A stretch of DNA of 64,000 nt from NCBI RefSeq assembly GCF_020497125.1, contig NC_059075.1, positions 37,732,003 through 37,796,002 on the forward strand. The letters are read 5' to 3'. Position numbers and translations under genes: made by a program. The notes beneath the pieces are model-generated. The model worked only from the letters and a program-made list of their open reading frames with translations. It was not told the DNA's origin and searched no databases. Position 1 is the stretch's first letter; the number at the start of each line of letters is the position of its first letter. This DNA comes from Mauremys mutica (lineage: Eukaryota; Chordata; Testudines; Geoemydidae). Positions 22,713 through 35,083 of this stretch are shown here, one piece after another.

Positions 22713-24551
22713 ACAATTCCTCGTCTTTCCAGGAAGATGAAGAGGTAGATATGGAGGCTGTCAACTGGCAGCTGAATAGCACCCCCATGAATGGGCACTC
22801 TCCAACCCCAACCACAGCTCGTTTCCCCAGCTGGGTGACATTCGATGACAATGAAGTCAGCTCTGCTTCCCTCCAGAACCTTTCTCCCTTGAAACCAGAC
22901 ACACCACCAATAGCACCGCAGACTGCAGATGTGAACTGTAATCTTGCTGCATCCTTTAAGAAGAGGGAGCGACCCAGGAGCACATTGGTGGACCTCACTA
23001 AAGTTCAAAAGCTAGATCTTTCCTCCTTAAATAGGCTGCCTTCTGTTGGAACACCCCCCTGGAGTGCTACTAATCCCTTCCTGGATGAGTCTCTGAGGGA
23101 TGTCCAACCCTCACCCATCAACCCATTCAGCTCATTCTTAGAGGAACGAGATAGGCGTTCCCACAGCTCCTCTCTCTCCAGCGCTCCAGGCCAAAGCCAA
23201 AGAGACTCCCTTATTATTCTCTACCAAGAACCTGACACCATCAGCTTTGACGAGTCAAGCAAAAACGTAACCCACACAGATGCTGTCGAGCAGCTCAAGC
23301 AGCTCCGGATTGGGGATCCAGATCACCTGAGCAGCCCAACTCTACCTGATGATGACCCCTTGATGCCATTTGAGGTGGATGGCACATTGTTGAACTTGGC
23401 CCCATCTCAGCCCAAGGATGGCTGGCCAATGATGCTCAGGATACCAGAGAAAAAAAACATCATGTCATCTAGGCATTGGGGGCCAATCTACGTCAAGATG
23501 ACTGCGAGCGGGTATCTACAGCTTTTTTATGAGAAGGGACTGGAGAAGCCCTTTAAGGAATTCAAACTTGAGATCAGTCATGAGATTTCAGAGCCCAAGC
23601 TCCAAAACTATGATGAGAATGGAAGGATACACAGCGTGCGTATAGACCGTACCATCTACAAGGAGAAAAGGAAGTATCAGCCTAAACCAGCAATCAGCCA
23701 CGCAGCAGAAAGGGAACAAGTGATAAAGCTAGGCACTACTGATTATGAAGACTTCCTTAGTTTCATCAGCGCAGTTCAGGATATACTAATGGACTTGCCA
23801 GCCTCATCAACAGATCTGAGCACAGTGGGATTAAACTATCAAGAGGAAGAAATCACTGTTGATGTCAAGGATGAGTTTCATGGCATCTTGGCCAAAGGAG
23901 ACAATAGGATTCTCCAGCATAGTGTGCTGACACATATACATGTTCTCAGCTTCCTTTCTGGCCTCGCAGAATGCAGGCTGGGCCTTAATGACATCCTTAT
24001 AAAAGGGAATGAAATCGTTGCACGGCAGGATATTATGCCCACCACTACCACTAAGTGGATTAAGTTGTATAACTGCCGGTTTCATTCATGTGTGGACGAG
24101 GAAATGTTTAACAGCTCCCACGTTATCCAGTTTAATCCCTTGGATGCCTGCCGATTTGAGCTGATGCGGTTCAGGACTGTGTTTGCTGAGAAGACTTTGC
24201 CTTTCACTCTGAGAACAGCAGCCATTGTCAAAGGTGCTGAAGTGGAGGTCCAGAGCTGGCTGATGATGTCCACTGGGTTCTCCTCCAACCGTGACCCTCT
24301 AACTCAGGTCCCCTGTGAAAACGTGATGGTCCGCTACCCAGTGCCAAATGAGTGGGTGAAAAACTTCCGCAGAGAAAGTGTCCTGGGAGAAAAATCTTTG
24401 AAAGCCAAGGTGAACAAGGGTGCCAGTTTTGGATCAACTAGCATGTCTGGTTCTGAGCCGGTAATGAGAGTAACTTTGGGAACTGCCAAATATGAGCATG
24501 CCTTTAATTCCATTGTATGGAGGATAAACCGACTGCCTGACAAAAACTCAG
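22713..24551 (+). CDS. STON2: Stonin-2, large internal coding exon
   Basis: Stonin-2 is an endocytic adaptor that links clathrin/AP-2 machinery to synaptotagmin during synaptic-vesicle retrieval. This 1,839-bp exon codes 612 whole codons. In order: an acidic start (EDEEVDMEA), a WVTF motif of the WVxF class that binds the AP-2 alpha ear (22,832-22,843), two NPF motifs for EH-domain partners such as Eps15 and intersectin (23,072-23,080; 23,120-23,128), the stonin homology domain from about 23,410 (GWPMMLRIPEKKN), and the mu-homology domain from about 23,830. A KYE triplet (24,488-24,496) matches the mammalian site reported to contact synaptotagmin. By recall of the human protein (about 905 aa) roughly 200 N-terminal residues, with further WVxF motifs, lie in exons left of the window. 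STON1 was rejected because it lacks NPF motifs and fits much worse. The donor is GTGAGT at 24,552. Confidence 0.96.
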
Positions 24552-25914
24552 GTGAGTAGAGAGTACTCTGTCTGAGTGGATAAACTTAAAGGAAAGGTAT
24601 ATTTTGGGGGCTGGGGGACATTGGAGTTACATGGTAGAGTGGATAAACCATTGTCCTTTTGGAAGGTTCAAGGGGGCATCAATTGCATGAAATGGCTGGT
24701 TGTCTTACTCATCCTAATGGTGGTTTAATGTGTCTCACAAAGAAACACTGTTTTTGACAAAACCATTTTGGTGTAGCCACATGCAAATATGCCTTCCAAC
24801 CATGGTTTTGTCAGTGCATTCTGGGACTCTTGACTAAGCTTTCCCATAATGCACTACACTGTTTCTGAGAACAGGTACTTTTTGGGTAACTTCCAAATGT
24901 AAGGCACTGTATTGTGTAATATCAGGGGGACCAGCTAAATCACTGTAGCTCCAGCCCTTGTGACTTCCTATCCACAATGTTGTAAATTGCACTGGTTCAG
25001 CAAGACCTGAGACAAAGATCTCACTGCATGTGTTGCAACCAGAGCTCATACATGTACCAGGTATGGCGGTTGTGTGTGGACATAGGGCACTGTGTAGACA
25101 ACACTACAAGCTAAAAGTATTCCATGCAACAACTTGTGGCTACATCTTTCAACTAGTGTGGACAGGGACTAAGACCTGATTTAACATTTAAAGGGACACT
25201 GTCAAGGTAAATCATATAACTTAAAAACCTATCCTGCCCTGTATTTTTATAGTTATGCCTTTAATTATTAACATTCAAGTAATCTGCAAAATCTAATTTA
25301 CTTTTTACCACCATTACATTTGTTCACTTTCTGCCCTTCACCCAACTTGGGCAGTGAAATTTGACCATCTAGTTTACTTTCTGTTTATAGTGAATTACCC
25401 TTTCTGGTTCCCATGCCCTTGGCTAATGCAATTCTTTGCATAAACACCATTTAAAACACTGACTTGTTCCTGTAGCTGCCTCACTGGGCAGGTTCCTACC
25501 TGTACTTTTTCCCTACAAGAGAAGTTCCATGATGCTCCAGACTTGGTCCTTTCTGAGAACATCTGTTCTCGTTTGGCAGGAGGGAAGGAAAGCATTGAAC
25601 CAGGTGCTTCTCACCTTTTGGATCACTTTTTAGCTCAGTAAGGAATTCACCACAGAGTACAAACCTGGAGAGACATCACTCTGACAACAAATGAGGCTTG
25701 GAGAGTTTACTTCGGAGGAGAGACTAGAAGCTAAGAGTAGGGGGAATAAAAAGAAACATCAGGATGAAAGACTAATCTCATGTCAATAGCAGCATGCCTG
25801 GAAAACTCCATACTATCAGCCTGACCCTAAACACAAATAATTATGTGCTTGCTAGGAAAATCCCACTGTGCTGCCTGCATGACCCTTCAGGTCACGGGAT
25901 GAAGTTCAGTGACA

Positions 25915-26395
25915 ATTATTCTTCTCTGGTACCGTCCATCTGAGGATCTCAGTGTGCTCTACAGACATTACAGCAGGGAAAACTGAAGCCCACAGAGATT
26001 AAGCATATGTCTGCGCTTCAAGATGGAAGGTGCAATTTCCAGCTCAAGGTGACATACCCCTGCTAGCTCTGATCAAGCTAGCATGCTAAAAATAGAGTGT
26101 AGCCCTGGCAGCGGGAGGGGCTAAGTACATACACATCCAAGTTGTTAGGCAAGTACTCAGGGCTGCTATCCCTCACACCACCACAACTATGCTCTATTTT
26201 TAGTGTACTAGGTCAGTCATTAGTCTAGGTATGTGTCCCTGAGCTGGAATTTACACCTCCAGCTCAAAGTATAGACATAACCTTAAGTGACTTGTCTAAA
26301 TTCATACAGTATGTCATTAGCAGAATGCTCACAGATTCCAGAATTCTTGACTCTTTTGCCTGCTCAAGCCATTAGTGATGCTCCCTTATCCACTT
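25915..26395 (+). repeat. MIR SINE split by a MITE
   Basis: The left part (about 25,915-26,002: 'gaggatctcagtgtgctcta', 'gaaaactgaagcccacagag') continues directly in the right part (26,283-26,360: 'gtgacttgtctaaattcata'). Joining across the insertion restores the normal MIR spacing. Confidence 0.85.
26003..26282. mobile_element. Foldback MITE inserted into a MIR, TTA(A) target
   Basis: Arms of about 55 bp are inverted: left GCATATGTCTGCGCTTCAAG..., right (inverse) GGTTATGTCTATACTTTGAG.... TTAA flanks both sides (25,999-26,002 and 26,283-26,286), and the uninterrupted MIR has a single TTAA there. TTAA would suit piggyBac, while TTA alone would suit PIF/Harbinger. The end sequence matches the TTA-flanked Harbinger-like MITEs nearby, so the latter is preferred. 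Confidence 0.85.
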
Positions 26396-26770
26396 TCACC
26401 TTATGTGAAATGTTAACCCAAGACTCCAGTTCTTTGTCTGTCTCTGTCTGTAACCTTACATCTGCCTCCCAGAAGGGGAGGATGAAGCTGAAATGCAGTC
26501 CCTGCTGTTGGAGAGTCTTCCCACACAGTACTGAGCAGTAGCAACACATGTGTGCTAACTGTCTGTCTGGTACACCTGGGAGGAGGCGGGGTGCCCTGCC
26601 TGCAAACAGCCCCTCCTGTCAGGTCACATTGTGATTTGAGGGAAAGGAAAGAGGAGCAAGCATTGTGACATGGCCACTGAATCTAGGGGAGGTGGTATGG
26701 GCGGGAATGATAAAGTATTGGTGGAGGTACCGGTATATTTCTTGACAGCACTTATCCCATGGCTCTAGAT

Positions 26771-27080
26771 CAGGGGTAGGCAACCTATGGCATGCATGCC
26801 AAAGGCGGCGCGCAAGCTGATTTTCAGTGGCACTCACACTTCCTGGGTCCTGGCCACTGGTCCAGGGGGCTCTGTATTTTAATTTAATTTTAAATGAAGC
26901 TTCTTAAACGTTAAAAAACCGTACTTACTTTACATATAACAATAGTTTAGCTATATATTATAGACTTATAGAAGGAGACCTTCTAAAAACATTAAAATGT
27001 ATTACTGGCAGGTGAAACCTTAAATTAGAGTGAATAAATGAAGACTCGGCACACCACTTCTGAAAGGTTGCTGACCCCTA
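26771..27080. mobile_element. hAT MITE, family A copy 3, with perfect 8-bp TSD
   Basis: It starts CAGGGGTAGGCAACC and ends GGTTGCTGACCCCTA, with CTCTAGAT at 26,763-26,770 and 27,081-27,088. Length and centre match the copy at 4,951. Confidence 0.93.
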
Positions 27081-28714
27081 CTCTAGATGCTCAGAATATA
27101 CAACAAATTTTTTTAAAAAAATACACAGACAGCTGCCTGAATGAAGCCACCCACAACAGTCACCCAAAATATAATAATAGAGACCCACCTAGCTAGCCAT
27201 CCACAAACTTCAGCCCTTATCAAAAGGTAGGCTTTGCTGCATGCCCTGAATGTTGACAAATCCAGGCTCTGGTAGACCAAAAAGGGAGGGCAAATTCCAC
27301 TTTCAAGGACCCCCATAGAAAATACTATGCAGCAGCCCCCTCCAGTTTAAATCAAGAGGGATTTAGCTGCCTGTCCTTACTGACTGCCACTGAAGGTGGT
27401 ATTGGAGTGGGAGAGTGGTGGGTCGCTCAGGTAACCAAGTCCTAAACCATTTAACCCAGTGTTCACTTGCAGATCATAAAATCCTAGGAATTATTCCTGT
27501 AGCTTCACTGCCTTATCCCGACTTCTTGTCTTTGTGGTTCCTGATATGAACAGGCCCTATGCTGTCCAGCTTTAGAACCTGCCACCAAGGTCATCTGCGA
27601 AAGCATCTGGGCCATTTGCTTGTGGCTACAAATTCAAAAGCATATGACTGAATGAAACAATCCATGTATTTAGCCTGTGTTTTTCTCTTGGAGGTAACTA
27701 ATGGTAGGATTCTATGGAGTATGTTGCTGAGCTTCTTCCCAGAACAGCTTGGTAAACTCTGTTGCTCTTCTCTGATTCACAATGAACTTGTTGACACTGG
27801 CTGATAAAGGAAGCCTGTTTATAGGCCCCGCAGAGCCTCAGTCACAACTGGATGTGATCCAGTACAAGAGAACTAACATGTATTTTTTACTCTCTAGACA
27901 GTGGAACAAAAGCGTATTAAGAAAATATCCATACAGAGGCTTCATGATCATGGGAAAAAGCTGTACAAACAAAACAGAGGTGTGACCCAAACCAGAATCT
28001 TGGATCTAGATATCCTGAACTGTGGAGCAGTTTGGCTATGGATCCAGTCCCAAGCATGCTGGCTTGGCCCTACCTATAAAGCGGGCCAAATTAAAACCCT
28101 AGATCTCACCGCCTCTGAACTTCGGGGACAGTTTAGAACCAGGTCCCTTCCAAACATGGCAGCTCAAGCCAATTTCTGAAACACAGATAATTTTCAACAT
28201 GGACTTTATTGTGAGAAGTGAGTCCTTGAAAGTGAGACTGAGGTGTTCGTGCCTCAGGGAGGCAGGAAGCCCAGAAGAGGATAAATCTGTCTGATGTCTT
28301 CTCGGTTTTACTACAGACTTTATCTGTCTTTCAGGCTAAGGAGTCTGATTGGGTGTGGCGGGGGAAATAGAAGTATAATTAAGTTATATTTTGTGACCCC
28401 TGATCAGTTAATGACTGCTTGGGTTCCATATATGTCCTAATAACTTTGTGTATTTTTGCATTCACGGACATTTCACTTATATAACATAAGTGCCAGACAT
28501 TTGAGTGGGCACCAACAGTAAATGTTTGAATGATGTGCACAGTGAAATTTGAATGTACTGTTACTTGTTATTGCTACTAAAATTGATCAAATAGTTTAAA
28601 AATAAATGACACCTTCCCCCCCATGATTTATAGCTCAGTTCAGTTGTGCAGAGTTCAACTGACTACAGCTCATGGGGTCATGTTATGTGTAAACCAACAT
28701 AATTTAGGCTAATT

Positions 28715-28870
28715 TAGGGATTGATCCTGCTCTCTTTGAAGTCAGTGGGAATTTTACCATTGACTTTGATTGGTGGGAGTTGGCTGAGGCCCTTAGATTG
28801 CAAGTTTTTTACAGCAGGGACCACGTTTGTTTTGTCTCAAGTGCATCAGTGGCACTCTATAAACAATCAG
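28715..28870 (+). repeat. L2/CR1-like LINE 3' fragment
   Basis: 'gattgatcctgctctctttg', 'aagtcagtgggaattttacc' and then 'agattgcaag...cagcaggg' recur in amniote LINE 3' regions. Short and diverged. Confidence 0.45.
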
Positions 28871-29619
28871 AAACAGTCAGTTCAAATAAACATTATGTCT
28901 GTTGTGATAGTTAAAAACCTTGCTTATTTGTCCTGTGTTGCCAGAGAAGTAGGTTCAGTATTTAGTTTCATTCTCATGATGTTACGCAGTGTCCGAGGTT
29001 TTTTTGTATTATAGGTGGGGCTAGTTGCACCACCTATCATTTAGGTTGTTTGACATTTCCTATTACAAGACCCTGTTTTGACAAACTTTAACTGTTTGGG
29101 CTTAAATTTTTACATGCCAGGGGTCTTCCTCTGGCTTTTTTTTGTCCTTTTTTTTTTTTTTTTAAACTTCAGCCAGAGAGGAATCAGAGAGAGAGGCTAG
29201 GGACTCATCCATTGCTTAGCCCATGTTAAAAAATTATTAAGATCTTTCCTCTGAAATGCTTTAGTGACTCCATGCTTTGAAGAAGGGATTTCAAAGTTGG
29301 CAGGGGGTGGTGTTTGTATGAGGGATGTGCCATTTACCATTCACATGAAAATCCACCATCCCTCCAGATGGTTCAGCATGCTCTGCTCTCTCTGGCCAAA
29401 CAGCTCCACTGGCCATTGGAGGTGTGGATATAATGCTGCCTCCCATCCACGTTAGTCTCCCTTTCTGGGGTGTTTCTGCTGACAGAGATTCTAGGAGAAT
29501 ACAGTCTCTGTGCTTAAGGGAGACGATAATTGTACCCAGCCCCAACATATACAATGTTGGGAAAGATTCTTTGTCCCCCCTCCCCTTGTGCATCCATGCT
29601 GTAGTCAGACACAGTTTGG

Positions 29620-29770
29620 TCCTTAAGCTCTCTGTGCCTCAGTTCTCCCCACCCCAAACAGGAATACTTCCTTACCTCACAGTGATGGTCTGTGGATTAA
29701 ATATAGATAATGGGTACAGTTTTCAAAGCATCTAAGTCCTGTTTTCAAAAGTCAGTGGGACTTAGCCTCG
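29620..29770 (-). repeat. MIR/L2-type fragment, antisense
   Basis: 'taagctctctgtgcctcagt' followed by 'cttacctcacagtgatg' is the antisense arrangement of the common amniote MIR/L2 core. Confidence 0.5.
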
Positions 29771-29832
29771 TAAGTGACAAAAGGCCCAGATTTTTAAATG
29801 TATTTACATATTATTTTTGAAAATGGTACTTA

Positions 29833-30111
29833 GGGTATGTGTCTACACTGCAGTAGGGAGGTGTATTTGCAGCCACTGTAGACATACCTGAGCTAGTTTG
29901 TCAAAGCTAGCTCGAGTAACAATAGCAGTGAAGCCGCGGCAGCACCAGCACTTGAGTATGTACTCAGGATCCGAGGCAGGCAGGGCTATCTCTTGCAGCC
30001 GGTCATGCTGCCACAGCTTCACTGCTACTGTTACTCGAGCTAGCTGTGATCTATCTGGTTATGTCTACACTAGCTACAGTCACACCTGTGGATTGCAATG
30101 TAGACATGCCC
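29833..30111. mobile_element. Harbinger-like MITE, family E copy 1
   Basis: Left end GGGTATGTGTCTACACTGC mirrors the right end (inverse GGGCATGTCTACATTGC). Flanks are TTA (29,830-29,832) and ATA (30,112-30,114). Related copies are the next element and the one at 26,003. Confidence 0.75.
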
Positions 30112-30114
30112 ATA

Positions 30115-30396
30115 GGCTACATCTGCACTGCAGCTGGGAGGTGTAGTTCCCCTCTCAGGTAGATGTATATGCACTACTCTGCTCAAGCTAGTGCACTAAA
30201 AGTAGCAGTGTGACCATGGTGGCACAAGTAGCAGCTCAGGCTCACCGTCCAAGTACATACCTGGAATCTTGGACAGGGTGGTACTTAGGCAGTTAGCCCA
30301 AGCTGCCACAACTACACTGCTATTTTTAGCACACTAACACAAGCACAGCACACCGATCTGGGAATCACACCTCTTAGCTGCAGTGTAGATGTAGCC
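30115..30396. mobile_element. Harbinger-like MITE, family E copy 2, abutting copy 1
   Basis: Ends GGCTACATCTGCACTGCAGC and (inverse) GGCTACATCTACACTGCAGC differ at one base in 20. It starts three bases after the neighbouring MITE ends. Flanks ATA and AGA do not match, so the target duplication is unclear. Confidence 0.8.
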
Positions 30397-30959
30397 AGAG
30401 TCTCCTAAGTCATTTAGATGCTTTTTAAAAATTGTCTGCAAAGTGTTTTGAAGATGAAAAGCCAGAATTAAAGTTCAGCGGTGTGTAAATTATTTATTTA
30501 TTTAAGGTCCATTTATTGGAAAAAATAAAGTCATAGTCTCCTTTTCTTTGCAACACAAGGAACAAATCAGTACCATATTATTTTAACATTTTGGGGGAGG
30601 GTTCTTTGTGCTCTTTTAAATTAAACCTTTTCCTCCTCCTCCTGAAGCATGTCCTTTGATAGGCTCTTGATTTAATATACATGGAGAAGGCACAGCCCTT
30701 AAAACTTGCTCAGGACATAGACAACTGGAATTTTCTTGGAAACCTGCTTCCAGTTGCTTTTCCATTATGGAAGAGCAAAGCCATTCTGGATCCTTGAACC
30801 CCATTAGGATCCTTGAACCTTGACCCAAAACTTCCATCAAGGCATATTTGAAGTCTGTAAAAGTTCAATTAATGCCCTTGTTCTTCATTGTTTTTTGTCT
30901 CTGCACACCCCCGTCCAACTGAAGATGGGAACACCAATGCATTCTGAAGAACCTGTTTG

Positions 30960-31065
30960 TGCAGTATTTACTGTACGTTTATACAGTCCTTAGCACAATG
31001 GGACCCCAACCTGGCTGAAGCAATATAAAATATTATTATTATTTATTAATAATAATAATTGTTAT
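30960..31065 (+). repeat. L2 LINE 3' end
   Basis: 'acagtccttagcacaatggg' followed by 'accccaacctggctgaagca' and a TATTATT tail is the usual reptile L2 terminus. Confidence 0.65.
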
Positions 31066-31754
31066 TTCTGGCCTGACTAGAAGCAGCATTTACCTTAAAC
31101 TTCATTAGGAAGCCGTTGTACATGGTTGAGTAGTGTTTGTGCTGTGCTTTGAAAATACCAAATGCTCTGTGGATGGAATTCACCCCTCTGAAGACGGACT
31201 TGCACAGGGCCTATAAATCCCATTTTGAGCTCTATTTTGAGGGCTGAAGTGGGACTCAGAGGCGCTTAGGCGTTGTCTAGTGCTGGCTCTCTGCACAGGG
31301 GTGAATTTCACCCTGTCAGTGCTAAGAGTTAGTACTATCATTGAAGATACACTGCCTTGCTTTGCAGGCTCAGGGGGTTGCATGTTTTGGAATAAACTCT
31401 GGGTGTGCTCATTGTTTGGGTAGTTGTCTCAACTGCTGGTCTTCCAAGGCACAATTCTGTAAGCCCATCATGTATGGTACTCCCATTCTGCTCCATGTGG
31501 AGGGCTTTCAGGCTTCTTTCCACTCTTACTTCCCAAACTCAACCTTCCGCGTTCCTTTTTAGCTTCTCAGTGTGCATCTTCATCACCTGTATAAAAGGCA
31601 AATGCTCCCATAGTGATTGCAAAATGGATGGTTAGAAATTAAACATCACCATGCACAACCAGGTGGCCAGAGCCTTGTTGTGTCATGCATGGATTTGTTT
31701 TACTTAGACAAATGTAAGGATAATAATCATGCTTAGAATCAATCGAACACCCTT

Positions 31755-31940
31755 CAGCCAAGGTTCTCAAAGTGCTTTTGAAAGATACTATCCTCATTTT
31801 GCAGATAGAAAAATTGAGGCACAAAGAGGTTAAGTGACTTGCCCAAGATCACAGTGAGTTGATGACAGGCAGGAATAGAACCCATATGTCCTGATGGTCA
31901 GCCGGTGCTCTAATGACTAGACCACACTGCTTTCCAACAG
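31755..31940 (+). repeat. MIR SINE
   Basis: A clear MIR: 'ctcaaagtgcttttgaaaga', 'aattgaggcacaaagaggtt', 'gtgacttgcccaagatcaca' and 'ctctaatgactagaccacac'. Confidence 0.9.
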
Positions 31941-32039
31941 GGCAAAGAAGACAAAAAACAAAATGTAATGCTCACAGATCACTACAATTTTAAACTATCA
32001 CTTACATTGCCCTTTTTAAGGAGTGAGTATTGTGTACGG

Positions 32040-32200
32040 GGATGGAATAATGAACTAGAAGTTGGAATTCCTGGGTTCTGTTCCTAGCTTGGCCATTGAC
32101 TTGCTGTGTGACCTTAAAGAAATCATTTTTTTTAGTTTTATTTTCCTATCTATAAAATGGTTATAATATCTAGCTGAAAGGCTAATATCATTCTCAGATG
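32040..32200 (+). repeat. MIR-like SINE fragment
   Basis: 'gacttgctgtgtgacctta' followed by 'tctataaaatggttataata' matches the MIR/MIR3 core order. It lies about 390 bp upstream of the penultimate STON2 exon. Confidence 0.65.
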
Positions 32201-32585
32201 AAAGACAACATTGGACTGTGTACTGCAAGATCCTGCCTTTGGCTGTGCCCAATACCTGATGCATCAGAGGAAGTAAAAAACTGCCCACAGTACACCAGTG
32301 CTGTACATGGAAATAGGTTGGAGAATTCTTTCCTGATCCCTGTGGTGACTGGTTTATACCCAGAATTCTCATTCATTGAAGCCGCTCTAGAATGATCAAC
32401 TATCATCCCTGCAGCTTGTTTGCTTTAGTCATCTCTGGAAGCTCCAGCTGCACTGTAGCTATTATGATTTCATAACTTACTCAGGCAGATGCTCTGTTTA
32501 CCCCTGTTTTAAGATGCTTCTTCCTAGGTGTTGCCCTTGTTAATCTTCACAACAGTTTTAAGTTTCATTTTCTCTCTCTTCTCAG

Positions 32586-32788
32586 CTTCCGGCCATCCCC
32601 ACTGCTTCTTTTGCCACCTGGAGCTTGGCTCTGACCGGGAAGTGCCTTCCAGTTTCATCCGCTATGTGGACGTGGAGTTTGACATGCCCACCACTTCGGC
32701 GTCCAAAGCCACTGTTCGGTCCATTTCTGTAGAGGACAAGCGTGATGTCAGGAAATGGGTCAACTATTCAGCACACTATAGTTACAAG
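32586..32788 (+). CDS. STON2: Stonin-2, penultimate coding exon
   Basis: This 203-bp exon completes the split Ala codon and codes 67 further residues of the mu-homology domain (starts SGHPHCFF, ends NYSAHYSYK). The acceptor is CTCAG at 32,581-32,585 and the donor GTAAAG at 32,789; the exon ends on a codon boundary (phase 0). The residues match mammalian stonin-2 almost throughout. The segment forms C-terminal beta strands of the cargo-binding domain. Confidence 0.96.
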
Positions 32789-35083
32789 GTAAAGTGAGCA
32801 GCCGGCAGTCACTGCGGCTAGCATAGCTGTTGCATGAGTCATTTTTCTTTCAATGTATTTAATGCTGGTGAAGGAGATGATTTATCAAGGTGACACAGAG
32901 TCAGAGGTGGGAGCAGAACTCTTGACTCCCAGCCCTGTGCTTAGACAACCCTAACTCATCGCGCTTTGAATTCCTGTATCCATCACTGCCAAATAAGTAA
33001 CTGTTGAGTGACACAAGGTTTCCCCATGCTTTTCTGTAAGAGTAGTATACACCTTTCTTTCTAGCTTCAGCAATTTTGCAGTTATTCTAGTCAAAAGTAA
33101 ATATTTCAGTACTTTTAAATGGTGATGGGCTAATTCCTGAGCTGGCATAAATCAGCATAGCACTATTTGTTTCAGTGGAGCTAGACCAATGTGCACCAGC
33201 TTAAGATGTAGGATAAAATCTTCAAAAATGCCTAAGTCCCATTTTAGAAATGACTTTCAATGAGACTTAGGGTACATCCACACTACCCGCTGGATCGGCG
33301 GGTAGCGATCAATCTGTCGGGAATCGATATATCGCGTCTTGTCTAGACGCGATATATCAATCCCCGAATGCACTCCTGTCGACTCCGGAACTTCACCAGG
33401 GTGAGCGGCAGTAGCAGAGTTGACGGGGGAGCCGCAGCCGTTGATCCCGCGCTATTCCCGTAGCTGAAGTTGCATATCTTGCATTGACTTCCCCTCCCAG
33501 TGTAGTCCAGGCCTTAGGCTCCTAAAGGCCAGCTTTTTAAAGGTATTTTGGCACCTAAGTATAGTTGGTCAGGAATTTCTCAACACTTTTTTCTTTCTTT
33601 TCTTTTGGGGGGTAGGGAGTGAGAAGGGGGCAGATTTGTCAAAACCACAACTTTTTGTGGAAATGGACCAGTTTTGTCAAATCTTTTGTCTGGAAGTTTT
33701 CATGGGTCCAGGATGGAATTTCTGGTCAAAACTAGGAGAGATTCCAATAGTCTGATTCAGAGGCACTTAAAACCTGGTTTTCCACACCCCAGGCAACTGC
33801 CATAACCACTGACCTATAGAGTCAGAATGTGTTTGTCTCAGTTTCAAAGTAGGGAGGGACTAGAGCTTCCTGATTAAATGGCTGTAAGACTTTTTGATAT
33901 GGGCAAAACAACATATTTTTTCTATAACCTTGTTTTCAGAAATGATGGGACCATCTTTGCTGAAATTTTCTACAACAAATTCAGCCTGCGGCAGATAATT
34001 GGCATGTAAAATTTCAAAATGGTTAAATTTAGGTAAAGTTGCAAGCATCTGAAAACAGGGTTCTATAATGAAAAATGTTGGACAACCTTAACTAAGGTTC
34101 TGCTACCAGCTCTGCCTGTAATAAGTCAAGCTGGAGTAGAAAGATCCTGGTCTCTATCATCACTCCTTCTGGGAACCTAAGGGAATGGACAACTAGAGTC
34201 CTTGGCATCCAGGACTTTACTGTTGTTTTACATCATTTTGCTGGTGCCAGTGTTTGGTAAATCTGAAATACTTAGAGAGCAGGCTGTGGTGTGCCACAGA
34301 ATTATGTTTTCAAACATGTTTTAAAAGGGCTTCCTTCTCCCAAGGGTGTTCAGCCCAGCATGTTGACTTTATTTATGACTATGCAGAGATTGTTTATACA
34401 CAGATGGATCTGAACTGTTTTTATTTTACTCTTGAATGTTTTCAGTGTGTTTAAACTGTATATGTTTCATTGTAAAATTTCTGGGATACTGTTGTAGATT
34501 GGTGCTATTTAGAAATACAGTTACTATTATTTAATTAACAATATCAGATATGATCAAAACAAGAATCTCTAATCTAAACCCCTTTGAATTTCAGGGAGGC
34601 TTGGATTCAGATCTTATGATCAAAGTCAGCTTCTGCAATTTTAAATTGTGGGTTTGGATCTAAAACCAGAAGGGGGATGATACCAGTAGCAGTTTGACTG
34701 TATCCAGAGTTACTCAGGGACAGTTCTTTTCCTGACGTTTGGATCCCAAGTTGTGAGAAATTGTACAAAATTGCTGTCAGTTTGGATGAAACCTCTGAGA
34801 TCTGCTCAAAGGATTGAAGCATTGTTCAGTCTCTAAACTCTAACCCTCATGTGACCTTAAACCTGAAATTGAAAACCCTGTACTAAACTTAATCCAGATT
34901 CAGAGCCCCTTCCTCAGCCCATATCTAATTATAACCTGTGGTTGAGAGCAAGTAATTTCCCAGCCTCTGCAATAATCCAAAAGTTTGTGGCCTGAGAACA
35001 CAAAATCATAAGCTGGTTAGAATGTCTTGTTCTTTTCTTTCCTTTTTCAATACAGATGTTTCCCCTCTTTTTTTTCTTGTCAG
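32789..35083 (+). other. STON2: STON2 last intron (2,295 bp)
   Basis: GTAAAG donor and a T-rich tract ending TTGTCAG (35,083). It contains a MIR piece at about 32,860-32,945 ('gtgacacagagtcagaggtg') and the MITE at 33,270. The remainder, 33,520-35,080, has no recognised element or exon. Confidence 0.9.
33270..33513 (-). mobile_element. Harbinger-like MITE, family D copy 2, TTA duplication
   Basis: TTA at 33,267-33,269 and 33,514-33,516 flank a 244-bp element with ends GGGTACATCCACACTACC and (inverse) GGCCTGGACTACACTGGG. The inner sequence is the reverse complement of the copy at 13,266. A near-perfect 13-bp stem (gatatatcgcgtc/gacgcgatatatc) sits at about 33,325-33,358. Confidence 0.85.

Larger units (their letters stand above)
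24552..32585 (+). other. STON2: STON2 intron (8,034 bp)
   Basis: It is bounded by a GTGAGT donor and a pyrimidine-rich ...CTCAG acceptor (32,571-32,585). It splits an Ala codon after its first base (phase 1). It contains the MIR, MITE and L2 pieces listed separately. The rest, notably 24,560-25,910 and 27,090-28,700, shows no exon. Confidence 0.9.
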
